From Ianthella basta (Eukaryota > Porifera > Demospongiae > Verongiida > Ianthellidae), in NCBI GenBank assembly GCA_964019415.1, contig OZ025868.1, forward strand, positions 1,275,001-1,339,000: a DNA stretch of 64,000 bases. The letters are read 5' to 3'. Made by a program: the position numbers and the translations under genes. How positions within the stretch are numbered: position 1 is the first letter of the stretch; each line of letters opens with the position of its first letter. A model generated the notes under the pieces. The model saw only the letters and a list, made by a program, of their open reading frames with translations, searched no databases and was not told the origin of the DNA. This document shows, in pieces, positions 1 through 11,259 of this stretch.

Positions 1-392
1 ACTGTAGTATACACAATGTGTGGGTGTGTAGTATACTGTAGTATACACAATGTGTGGTGTGTAGTATACTGTAGTATACACAATGTGTGGTGTGTAGTAT
101 ACTGTAGTATACACAATGTGTGGTGTGTAGTATACTGTAGTATACACAATGTGTGGGTGTGTAGTATACTGTAGTATACACAATGTGTGGTGTGTAGTAT
201 ACTGTAGTATACACAATGTGTGGTGTGTAGTATACTGTAGTATACACAATGTGTGGTGTGTAGTATACTGTAGTATACACAATGTGTGGTGTGTAGTATA
301 CTGTAGTATACACAATGTGTGGTGTGTAGTATACTGTAGTATACACAATGTGTGGTGTGTAGTATACTGTAGTATACACAATGTGTGGTGTG
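1..392. repeat. 33/34-bp minisatellite, about 12 copies
   Basis: Head-to-tail copies of a unit beginning ACTGTAGTATACACAATGTG. Most copies are 33 bp; a few are 34 bp because of an extra G. The 33-bp length keeps one reading frame open across the array, which yields a meaningless repetitive open frame. The array starts before the window edge. It ends exactly where the tail-side segmental duplication begins (sequence shared with 8076 onward). Confidence 0.95.
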
Positions 393-3240
393 TATGGTAT
401 ACTGCACTGGGGATGGTACTGAGCATGCTCTGTGCTTCACAGTCTTTGCACTACTGAATATTACGTCATTCCATGCACATATATACAGTAGGCACTCCCC
501 CACACACAGGTGAGTGAGGAATTGGCTACACACCATTCAGAGTACTCCGTGCTGTGTTCCCAGCCTGTAACATTACACAATGACCTCTACCAGCCAATTA
601 GGCGTGTTGTGGTGTATGAACTGCAAATATGAATGCTGACCCGACCACACAAAGCATATACAGCTACTTTCAAGTTCACACTGAACCGTACACATTCATT
701 TTCCCTTCATCAATTATACAGTGAAGCCCAAAACACCTCTCCTCAGCACTGGAGCATGTGCCACAAGGTATACAAGCAAGATTGGGCTTCCCACTTCTAA
801 TTCATGGTTGAACAAACTTCCCAAACTGTGAATGAGATAACAGCGTGACATACTGGATGCACAGTTACATTGTAGGAACAAAGGATAGAGTTGTGTACAT
901 GTGGACATTGTCTTGCATGTGCTTAGTCAGCAGTAAGAACACCTACGATGCGTGTACAGCAGTAAGAACACCTACGACGTGTGTACAGCAGTGGTCAGTG
1001 AGGCTGATTCAAACTAGGTCCTTCCCAGCTCCCTGAGGTTACTAGTGTGATGTCATGATAATCATTGCAATGTGATAGTCATATATAAATGATGTAACGC
1101 GATTTTTACTAAAATCAATCTATATTGTACGTAAAGTGTTATACTAATCATAGATACAGTTACCATGGCAATTTGATGTTCCTACATTTCATAGACTCGT
1201 TATTCACTTTGGTGCAGGAATCCCAATCCGATGGATACTTCTGATGTCATGTCACACTGCACCATTCTAGAATAGTCAGTGATTTTACATTGAATGCACG
1301 GCTAGTGGACATGCATCAACAACTGGCTGGTCCCTGCCTTCTCAGCAAACTCGGCTGTTACTTCCTCTACCAATCAAACAACACGCTTTTTCTACATTTC
1401 TCACATTCACACACTCTTCAGAGCTGAAGCAACACAACCTTCCTCTCTCCCTCCTCCTTCTCATACACCACACTAACTCACTGATGGGTTGGTCTGTATG
1501 TCTACTGCCTCTTCCTTCTTGTTGGTGACAGCTGGAGGGGGCTTGCGAGACAAGGAGTCTGGGTCCTCGTACTGAGGGACCAGGGGGTCTTCACTTCGGG
1601 CACCAGTCATCTCTAGGTCCGCATCTTCATTTCTGTAAATACTGTGAATGGGAATGACAAAAGCACTTCAGAGTGGGACCCACACAGGACCATGTAAGGT
1701 ATTGGCAAAGGGCATGTTGTGTTCACTTCAGGGCTCTCGTCTCAAAACAGCCAAATGCACCATTATCACCATAATGGAGAGAGGGCCAGTCTCAGCATTC
1801 AACCATGGGAAAGGTCAAGATCAAAGGCCAAGGTAATGTGAGCTCAAAAGGGCAATACTTGTGCTATTAGCTAGCTATTTTACCTACATACATGGCTACA
1901 GCAGATACTTAGCAAGAAACACATACTAATTTCTTTTGAGAAAATATTTGGCCAAAGAAATGAAGAATGCTTGTCTTAGCCAGGCATCTAGGTAGCTTTT
2001 GCAAGCATTTTACAGTAGCAGTCTATGAACATTTGCTGGTACAGGATATGAATTGCCTAACAAGGGTTGGCCGAGCAAGTGTTGCTGTGGGAATGCCAGT
2101 TTGGAAGCAAACAGTGAATTGTCAGTGATTGAAATGTCAGAAAGTGCAAGATCTTCACTAGCCTCCCGCCCACACTGATTATCGCAGTGGCCTGGGGATG
2201 AGGCTAGATCCCCACAGGGTCTGTCTGACCTCTGGGTCAAATGTTATTTGGGGAGGTACCAAGCAGATATAATTAGAGTAACTCCATCATGAATATCATG
2301 AATAGGCGTGCACACAACTGCCCCTGTCATGAATAGATCATGAATTTCATTACTGGGCAACTCCCCTTCCAGGGAAGGCAATCCAAGAAACCTCCCCCTT
2401 CCGCAGTCACTCACGTCATGGGTTCCTTCTTTGGCTCTTCTCCTTCCGCAGGAAGTATAAGAGGTCAAGGGTCAAAGGTCATCACAGGTCAGTGGCGCAC
2501 GTAATTATTTGTTGACCAGCAGCAGAAACATTACCTCCTCACTAAAAAACATTACCTACAAACAAAACAAAGCAACCCTGAATAGCTATTCAGTGTTTGT
2601 TGTGAGGAGGGCAGAGTACACTTTAGGAAACATGACGGCAATGGGATAGTCTGGTCTCTGTACAATCAGGTTGGTCTCAGCTCAATCGCCAAATTCATTC
2701 CATTACTCCTAATGCCTCCCAATGACATGTTATGTATCTGTAATCTGGATAATGCTAGTCTGCTAGTGACAGTATACAAACAGCAGCTAACACAGTACAT
2801 CACTTCTGCAGTTGATCACTTCTGCAGTGCTGATTTCTGATACTTCCTACGTACACCACAGGAGACTGTGAGATTGCAAAATCTTAGCGAACAAAGTGAA
2901 TTTCAAAGCAATCTGATAGTACACTGTAAGCACCTATGTGTGTGAAAGGTGCACACTATGGGACTATGTCACATATTGGGGTGGCTCAATTTGGGGAATG
3001 TGGCCCACACCTCACTAAGTGGATCATGTCACCTTAATTTGTTGTACGTTGAGTAAATCACTATTTTCCTCATCCCCGATATCCTATTGCCCTTGATATC
3101 TGCCATCCTTTGCACTCACTTGTGACTTTGCGTTTCATGCAGACCAGTACAACGATGATAGCCAGTACGAGGATGACAAGGACGGTCACTATGACAACAG
3201 CCACCACCACACCAATGATGAGAGCAGTGTTAGCTCCTGG
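393..3240. repeat. Segmental duplication, copy 1 (receptor tail side)
   Basis: This block is a direct-orientation copy of about 8076-12370. Shared stretches include the start (TGTATGGTATACTGCACTGG), the 3' flank, the last coding exon, the small linker exon and the transmembrane exon. Spacing differs because the second copy carries intron insertions, including a CA tract at 11.16-11.27 kb. The stretch 393-1472 has no gene; it is downstream or 3'-untranslated sequence of copy D. Confidence 0.85.
1473..3236 (-). pseudogene. Receptor copy D: transmembrane and tail exons without an ectodomain
   Basis: Three exons match the 3' end of receptor A. The membrane exon 3120-3236 encodes a small head (ANTA), about 25 hydrophobic residues (LIIGVVVAVVIVTVLVILVL and on) and MKRKVT. 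The linker exon is about 2415-2442, and the tail exon 1473-1632 encodes NEDADLEMTGARSED, a QYEDPD motif and a C-terminal NPSVS stop. Phases agree throughout. The linker acceptor seen in A (GTAG) is GCGG here; using the AAG three bases further in keeps the frame at the cost of one codon. Upstream on this strand only an FN3-like C-terminal half (3586 to about 3660) remains before an inversion breakpoint. It is therefore probably a pseudogene, unless an ectodomain is spliced in from elsewhere. Confidence 0.75.
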
Positions 3241-3585
3241 AGGTGTGGGGGAGGAAGAGATACATTAATATGCATCAAAAACTGTAAAGACAAGGAGGAA
3301 GGAGTTATGCAGTAAATGATATACTTAAACGTGTGGACCAAAACATAACTGTATGCATGGCGTGCAATGTCTAGCACAATCTGCAACGTTTGCACACCTT
3401 GAACAGCAAAGTTGCTAACAGATGCTAGGGAGAACTAAATAAATGAAAGAGCACAAAGCTACTTTTGGCTGAATTGTGCAAAACTGACAATTATGTAATA
3501 TGTGATGGCATTGCCAGCAAACTTTGGTCTTTTGTAACACAACACCACTAGAGCAAGCATGCATGACTCATACACTCATACTTAC

Positions 3586-3660
3586 TTTGAACAACAAATG
3601 TTGCTGACATGATGGCTTGAGACGCTCCATTCTCATTCACAGCCATCACTGATACACTGT
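3586..3660 (-). pseudogene. Truncated FN3-like half exon of copy D
   Basis: Minus-strand reading gives GSYSVSVMAVNENGAS and ends FVVQ before a GTAAGT donor in phase 1, which matches the phase of the membrane exon at 3236. The pattern (Y-x-V-x-V-x-A-x-N-x-x-G) is the end of an FN3 or Ig-like fold. The N-terminal half is missing: at about 3655-3668 the sequence switches to an Ig fragment on the opposite strand. Confidence 0.65.
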
Positions 3661-3884
3661 AGCTCCCTTCACTTACTCCTTTGGGTTTGATGCTGACCCA
3701 ACTCCCTCCAACTTCACCTGGTCCAGGGATGGCCAGGTCATCTCCAGTGATGATGCTCGGATAGCCACCTCTGTCAGCAGCATCACCATCACCAGCACTA
3801 CCAGGAGTGACAGTGGAGTGTATGAGGTGGTGAGCTACAATGAGGCAGGGAGGGGAGCAGCCAACTTCACTCTGGACGTGCAGT
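3655..3884 (+). pseudogene. Ig-domain exon fragment (second-Ig type)
   Basis: Plus-strand reading TYSFGFDADPTPSNFTWSRD, then SDSGVYEVVSYNEAG, ending LDVQ at a GTGAGC donor. This aligns with the second Ig domain of A and C (FEFAANPPPDSFMWTR, DDSGVYRVTSSNAAG). The tryptophan and the D-S-G-x-Y signature are present; the paired cysteines are absent, as in the intact paralogs. The exon start is missing because the fragment begins at the inversion breakpoint. Confidence 0.75.
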
Positions 3885-4034
3885 GTGAGCCTTCACGTTA
3901 ACATTCAGTACATCAAACATGTCTTTGTGTGCAGTCATGCATTCACTATGTGAGTGTCTGTACTATCTCATCTCACATGTACTGTATTGATGTGATAGAG
4001 GCTCCTAGCTGCCACGTCACTCAATTATGTAATT

Positions 4035-4147
4035 GGTGAGCAATACTGCAGCTTAGCAAGGTGGGCACACTGTAAGCAGTTGACAAAGAGCCCCGGGTCG
4101 AAACGTCCTGCTCCCTCCTTAGCTACTAAGCAGCAGTATTGCTCACC
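4035..4147. mobile_element. 113-bp element with perfect 15-bp terminal inverted repeats
   Basis: It starts GGTGAGCAATACTGC and ends with the exact reverse complement, with no coding capacity. The interior holds CCGGGTCGAAACGTCC, a CGAAACGT motif also seen near 21.25-21.36 kb. It looks like a MITE or tiny foldback lying in what would be the intron between the two Ig fragments. No clear target duplication was seen. Confidence 0.55.
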
Positions 4148-4180
4148 ATGATTGATGTACTGTATTGTCTCACTCTTCAG

Positions 4181-4862
4181 GTGCCCCGGAGCATGACAAC
4201 ACTGATCCAGTCCAAAGCACTCAATTGATGGTGGGACTTCCTTCGCTCAGAACTGCACACTACTCTCGAACCCAGACCCATCCGCCATTTTTAATTGGAC
4301 GTCGCGTGTACGCGGTTCTTGTCGATTACTCCTCCTCCGTAGTCTAGCCAGCTAGACTATCCTCCTCCGTGGCACAAAAAGATGGCGTGTGTTGCCAGAC
4401 CCTTTCCGCCTCGTCCAATAAAAATGGCGGATGGCTAAGCAATGAATCTCATTATTAGCACAAAGAGGTCAAATATATCAGGCAAGGTGTGTTTGTGAGT
4501 ACTTGTCACATAATTACCAAATAATAAACTGCACAGCAAATCACAAAACAGTGCATGTGTGTGTTTGTGTAGCTATGTGTGTGTCATGAGAGGCTGTGGT
4601 GGATTACAACTGAGAATTGACCTAATGACAATGGGTCTGGTTTCGAGACTAACTGCACACCAAGCGCTGTCAACCCTCCTGTTAACATAGTGTCAATACA
4701 AGTGGACATGCAGGTCACCTGTCACTAGTGGTGACACTGTCACAGTGACAGACAATGTCCTCACCATCCCCTCAGTCCAGAGGAGCCACAGTGGGAACTA
4801 CTCCTGCACTGCAACCAATACAGTTGGGAGTGCAGTCACCTACAGCTACCTCCTGGTAGTAG
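4181..4862 (+). pseudogene. Third-Ig exon, split by a transposon and frameshifted
   Basis: A good acceptor (CACTCTTCAG) precedes APEHDNTDPVQSTQLMVG, the start of the third Ig domain of A and C. The exon is interrupted at 4261-4650 by an insertion, then resumes with AACTGCACACCAAGCGCTGT and continues to the HSGNYSCTATNTVGS signature and a LLVV-G splice donor. Beyond the insertion, extra bases near 4711-4716 (GTGGACATGCAGGTCACC against GTGGACGAGTCACC in C) shift the frame. Confidence 0.85.
4261..4650. mobile_element. 390-bp MITE inserted in an Ig exon, 10-bp target duplication
   Basis: The insertion is flanked by a perfect direct repeat AACTGCACAC (4251-4260 and 4651-4660). The uninterrupted paralogs have this sequence once. 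Terminal inverted repeats are CTCGAACCCAGACCCAT against CTCGAAACCAGACCCAT. An internal inverted pair (CCGCCATTTTTAATTGGACG and CGTCCAATAAAAATGGCGG) adds a hairpin. A 9-11 bp duplication with no coding capacity suggests a MULE-derived MITE; the family is inferred. Confidence 0.85.
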
Positions 4863-4869
4863 GTGTGTG

Positions 4870-6480
4870 GATTGCATGTACTTTGGTTATTGGACATTCC
4901 CCTACACTATACTCAGGTCAACTTCATGTACTAATGTTGTCTGTGCTCATCTCTGTGTAACTCTTCCCCACTCTCTCTGTTAACTGTACGAATGTCTCAT
5001 CTCCTCCTCCATCCTGGCAATGGATCAGTGCCCTGTTAAATACAGTATAAAGAGTGATGAATCACACCAAGAATTGGTGTGAATTGGTTGCCACTGTGAG
5101 CACACCCATATGCAGTGTGATGTTCACTCCAACCATGCAGTACACAACATACTGTATCATTTATGTGAACAGTTTGTAAGAGACTGAGCACTTCAAAGTA
5201 CCTTTCACTGCAGATATGGTACAGTACTTTGTGGATTTGCGTATATGTAGTACACAGCATACTACCTGGTGGGATAGTTTGTAGGTGACACAAAGTACTT
5301 ATTGGTACATTAAACTGCACAAATAGCATACTTAGAATGACTATGGCATTAATAACAGAATGACTATGGCATTAATAACAGAATGACTATGGCATTAATA
5401 ACATGAGACCGTAGCTGTATGTGGAAGGGGTGCTGGCATGCCTTGCATTTGACATCACCCTCGCTGTTGTCCCACCAACTGTGCAGTATCTTGGCCTCAC
5501 AGACAATCATCTGTGATGCACTGCATGCTTTTAAACTAATTAGTGACCAATGCAGAAGGAGTTTCTATATTGCATGTGGTACTGTACAATGGATGGCACT
5601 CACCAGCCCATGCATTTAGTGCATGATAATAACTGGTGTGACTCTTCTGCAGACGGTTGGGTTTAACATGCCATTTCCATAAAATGACTGCTGCCATGTG
5701 TAACGTGTGCAGGTCTGGCTCACTACACATGTACGTACCTATATAGATTGATCTTGGTGGATCCATCAGATTTCACTAGCATGTATATGATGCTGCTTCA
5801 AGAACAGTTGTTCAGCTGTCCAATAATATACATGCGCTAGTTCTGCGTTTGATTATAGTGACTCTGAAACGACAAACAAGCCATTCGTATAGTGAGCACT
5901 TGAATACCTGATCATGTGACAATATACATTGCTAGCAATCTGATTGTGCCTCCAAACGTCTGGCACCACTGAGTCATCAAGACTAAGAAATGTATGTATG
6001 GTCGCGTGTAGTGTGAAATACTGTACCCAATAGACCATAGCCATATAAATTATATCTTTGCAGAAGTGGGGCTGCGGGTATGAGAGTGTACATAACTACA
6101 GTGAGGCTGAGGGTATGAATGTACATAACTACAGTGGGGCTGCGGGTATGAATGTACATAACTACAGTGGGGCTGTGGGTATGAATGCACATGATCGAAT
6201 ACAATTGATACTGAATCCTACACACACCATTTTCATGGAATTGATCGTTACATTATAAGATGAAACCGTCTAAAAGTAATTTTAACCAAATTTAACATGC
6301 CATACAAACAAGCAGGGTGATGAGCTGATGACCACAAATTTATGAATGAAGGCTAAAATGAACACTGCCTAACTACAAACACTGGTAAATTCCTCGCTAA
6401 AGAAATTAGAAAGTGGTGTGAAAACATTAACTTCACATTTGATGTGGTGAGTGGAACGCGTTCTTCACATGATGGCGGTG
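4870..6480. other. Spacer with two small tandem repeats; no confident gene
   Basis: It contains three 23-bp copies of GAATGACTATGGCATTAATAAC at 5335-5403 and about 3.5 copies of a 33-bp unit (GGTATGAATGTACATAACTA) at 6068-6190. Minus-strand pieces with exon-like splice signals occur near 5726-5775 and 5595-5640. They could be further tail exons after 6500, but they are too short to support. Confidence 0.5.
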
Positions 6481-6499
6481 GGAGAGTGCGACTTCTCAC

Positions 6500-6662
6500 C
6501 TTCCTCAGCCTCCTGCTCCTTCAGCTCCAGCTCTTCTAGTTGTGTCATTCGACGGATCTCTGAGTAAATGGTTGCCTCTGATGGTTCCTTCTTCTTCTCC
6601 AGCAGTGTCTTCTTCTTTCCCAATTGCTGTTTGGAGAAGTCCAAGGATGCATAGACAACACC
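6500..6662 (-). CDS. Cytoplasmic-tail exon with ITIM-like and ITSM-like tyrosine motifs
   Basis: The exon is flanked by an acceptor (CCACCCCCAG) and a donor (GTGAGA), is open in one frame for 54 codons, and enters in phase 0 and leaves in phase 1. It reads GVVYASLDFSKQQLG, a lysine-rich stretch, EATIYSEIRRMTQ, then a glutamate-rich end. VVYASL fits the ITIM consensus (I/V/L/S)xYxx(L/V/I), and TIYSEI fits the ITSM consensus TxYxx(V/I). In vertebrates such motifs recruit SH2 phosphatases or SAP-type adaptors when phosphorylated; a similar role here is inference. It lies downstream of the stop codon of receptor A, so it is either an alternative tail of A or a remnant of a gene that lost its membrane exon. 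Confidence 0.6.
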
Positions 6663-6994
6663 CTGGGGGTGGGACCAGGAGAAATAGACTTGATAAAGGA
6701 GGGTTGTACCCCTTACACAAATTACATATGTGACAGGCCATGACATGGTGCACTGACTGCTCCATTAAATTCTGTTTAACTCACATTGCAAATATTACAG
6801 TACATACACACATGAACTGGTGCAAGCCAGTCACCATGGGGGAAGGGAGGGGGGGGGGGGGTTCAGAAGGAAAGGTCAAGGATAAATAGTGGAATGGAGG
6901 TAACAGTGGAAATGGAAGAATGTTCCAGAATATCTCTTGCATGGTCTTGGTCAAACCCAATCTACTAAGGTTCACCCACAAAACACTTACCTAC
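6663..6994. other. Putative intron between the two ITIM-tail exons
   Basis: It includes a G-run at 6848-6860 and otherwise plain sequence. The open frames on either strand show no domain or signal features. Confidence 0.4.
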
Positions 6995-7026
6995 CATTTT
7001 CATTACAGCGCTCTTCACAATGATAT
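6995..7026 (-). CDS. Candidate 32-nt juxtamembrane exon leading into the ITIM/ITSM exon
   Basis: Between an acceptor (TTTCCAG) and a GTAGGT donor the sequence reads IIVKSAVMKM. It accepts phase 1, the phase in which the membrane exon of receptor A (12250-12366) ends, and leaves in phase 0, exactly what the exon at 6662 needs. A stronger GTAAGT donor lies four bases further but would break the ITIM frame. Phase agreement is the main support; without transcript data this is a hypothesis. Confidence 0.4.
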
Positions 7027-7359
7027 CTGGAAACAGTACTCACTAGCCTCAACTATACAATGAACACCACTACAGTACCATAATATTATCCATTGCATGG
7101 CACTAAAGAAGACATGGTGAAATCCATGCACATGTGAACACAATCAATTATATCCATTACACTTTTAACACCCAATTTCAGACACACTGGTACACAAAGT
7201 TAACACAATTCCAAGTACTTCAGCTCATGTGGAAAGATCCTACAAATTAATGTTAGTTGCTAGAAACCCCCAACCAGAACCCCCCAAAGTGAAGGGACTA
7301 GTGGTCATTAAGTGTGTGGGGGGGCATGTGTGTGTGCATGTGTGTGTGCGTGTATACTG

Positions 7360-8065
<706 letters not shown>

Positions 8066-9393
8066 TGTGTGGGTGTGTATGGTATACTGCACTGGGGATG
8101 GTACTGAGCATGCTATGCACTTCACAGTCTTTGCACTACTGAATGTTACGTCATTCCATACACATATACAGTAGGCACCCCCCACACACAGGTGAGTGAG
8201 GAATTGGCTATGCACCATTCAGAGTACTCCGCGCTGTGCTCCCAGCCTGTAACATTACACATTGACCTCTACCAGCCAATTAGGCGTGTTGTGGTTTATG
8301 AACTGCAAATATGAATGCTGACCTGACCACACAGAGCATATACAGCTTCTTTCAAATTCACACTGAACCGTACACATTCACTTTCCCTTCATCAGTACAA
8401 TACACAGTGAAGCCCCAAAACACCTCTCCTCAGCACTGGAGCATGTGCCACAAGGTGCAGGCAAAATTGGACTTCCCACTTCTAATTCATGGTTGAACAA
8501 ACTTCCCAGACTGTGAATGAGATAACAGCGTGACATACTGGATGCACAGTTACATTGTAGGAACACAGGCTAGAGTTGTGTACATGTGGACATTGTCTTG
8601 TATGTGCTTAGTCAGCAGTAGGAACACCTACGTGTGTACAGCAGTGGGAACACCTACTGTACATGTGTACAGCAGTAGGAACACCTACGGACGTACAGCA
8701 GTGGTCAGTGAGGCTGGTTCAAACCAAGTCCTTCCCAGCTCCCAGAGGTTACTAGTGTCATGTCATGATAATCATTACAACGTGATAGTCATATATAAAT
8801 TCTGTAACGTGATTTTACTAATATCATCCTATATTGTACGTAAAGGTATTATACCAATCATAGATACAGTTGCCATGGTAATTTGATGTTCCTACATTTC
8901 ATAGACTTGTTATTCACTTTGGTGCAGGAATCCCAATCTGGATGTAAACCATATACTAGACAAAAAATCCCAATGGATGCTTCTGATGTCGTGTCACACC
9001 ATTCTAGAATATTCAGTGATTTTACATTGAATGTATACATACATACGTACGTAATAAGGCTGCACTTGGGTACTTTGTGGACTCGAGCTTTGCGCATGTT
9101 CCAAATCCTGCAGACACCTCTGGGTCAGCTTTTAACCATTAAATGAACATTTTAAGCTAAGTCTACAAAACATTTCTTTTCATACAAACGGCACCCTGTA
9201 CTGAATTGTGTGTTGGCTGCATAGCTAGTGGACATGCATCAACAACTGGCTTGTCCCTGCCTTCTCATCAAACCCGGCTGTTACTTCCTCTACCAACCAA
9301 ACAACAACCTTTCTCTGCATTTCTCACATTCACACACTCAAGAGCTGAAGCAACACAACCTTCCTCCCTCCCTCCTCCTTCTCATACACCACA

Positions 9394-11169
9394 CTAACTC
9401 ACTGATGGGTTGGTCTGTGTGTCTACCGCCTCTTCCTTCTTGCTGGTGACAGCTGGTGGGGGCTTGCGAGACAAGGAGTCAGGGTCCTCGTACTGAGGGG
9501 CCAGGGGGTCTTCACTTCGGGCACCAGTCATCTCTAGGTCCGCATCTTCATTTCTGTAAATACTGTGAATGGGAATGGCAAAAGCACTTCACAGTGGGAA
9601 CCACACAGGACCATGTAAGGCAGTGGCAAAGGGCATGTTGTGTTCACTTCAGGGCTCTCGTCTCAAAACAGCCAAATGCACCATTATCACCATAATGGAG
9701 AGAGGGCCAGTCTCAGCATTCAGCCATGGGAAAGGTCAAGATCAAAGGCCAAAGTAATGTGAGCTCAAAAGGGCAATACTTGTGCTATTAGCTAGCTATC
9801 CTACCTACATACATGGCCACAGCAGATACTTAGCAAGAAACACATACTAATTTCTTTTGAGTAAATATTTGGCCAAACAAATGGAGAATGCTTACCTGGT
9901 CTTAGCCAGGCATCTAGGTAGATTTTGCAAACATTTTACAGTAACAGTCTATGAACATTTGTTGGTACAGGATATGAAATAGATTGAGTTGTGAATCGCC
10001 TAGCAAGGGTGATGGAGCAAGTGTTGCTGTGGGAATGACAGTTTGGAGCAAACAGTGAATTGTCAGTGACTGAAATGTCAGAAAGTGCAAGATCTTCACT
10101 AGCCTCGTCACCGAGCCGAATTGTCATTGGCCACTTTTAAGATATGATGTCTGCTTCGGTGTACTGGAAAACATAGAATAATCTGTGTGGTAGCACATGT
10201 ACAATTGGCTAGCCACCTCAACATAATCATTTTGGCATCGTACATGCCTACATAAGTCAGTCCATATATAGATATCAGGAACAGCTGTAGGTCTGTTGTT
10301 GGCAGTGACGTCCACCAGAAGAATGTCGCCTCAACATGGTATTAATTATATAGCTTGAATAGCGTTCCAACCATTAACCCCAATCAATTATCTGGTTCAT
10401 CAGCAATGTTCATACATATAGGGGGGTCATACAAAGGGGCTTTAAGCTACAAGATATATAGCACTGCCTTGACTCCATGTGGTAATATACTCTCTTCAGA
10501 GCACATCAAGCCAATACACAAGTACAGTGATGGGGATGCCAGAAGTATGATCACCCCACAAGATCTGTCAGACCTCTGAGCCAAATGTTGTTTGTGGAGT
10601 TTTACTAAGTAAACAGGAAACCTATCATGAATATCAGATGGGCACACAACTGCCCCTGTCATGAATAGATCATGAATGTCATTACTGGGCAACTCCCCTT
10701 CTGGGTGAGAGACAATCCAAGAAACCTTCCCCTTCTGCAGTTACTTACATCATGGGTTCCTTCTTTGGCTCCTCCACAGCTCCTTCTACAGGAAGTAAAA
10801 GGTCAAAGGTCAATGGCGCAGTCCATCAGAAGCTGCTAAAACTTTACCTCCTCCTCATCAGCATAACAACACTTCACTAAAAAACATTACCTACAAAACT
10901 CATCAAAGCAACCTTGAATAGCTATTCAGTGTGTGGAGTAGGGCAGACAACACTTGCACAATGGGACACATAACAACACCAAACACAGGAGCAGTGTGTG
11001 GTGTGTCAATAACTCAACAGTGCACTAGTGATGCTTCTAATGGTAGCCCCCTACCCACAGGCAGCCATTCATTAGATGATGAAAGTGAATAAGTCCAGTT
11101 CTCTATGTGGTCTGAGGATATTATTCTGTATAGGAATAATTTTGGCCCACACACACAAATGCACACAAA

Positions 11170-11259
<90 letters not shown>

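Noticed and set aside
1..392. CRISPR-like regular repeats
   Set aside because: The 33-bp units are directly adjacent with no spacers; it is a minisatellite in animal DNA.
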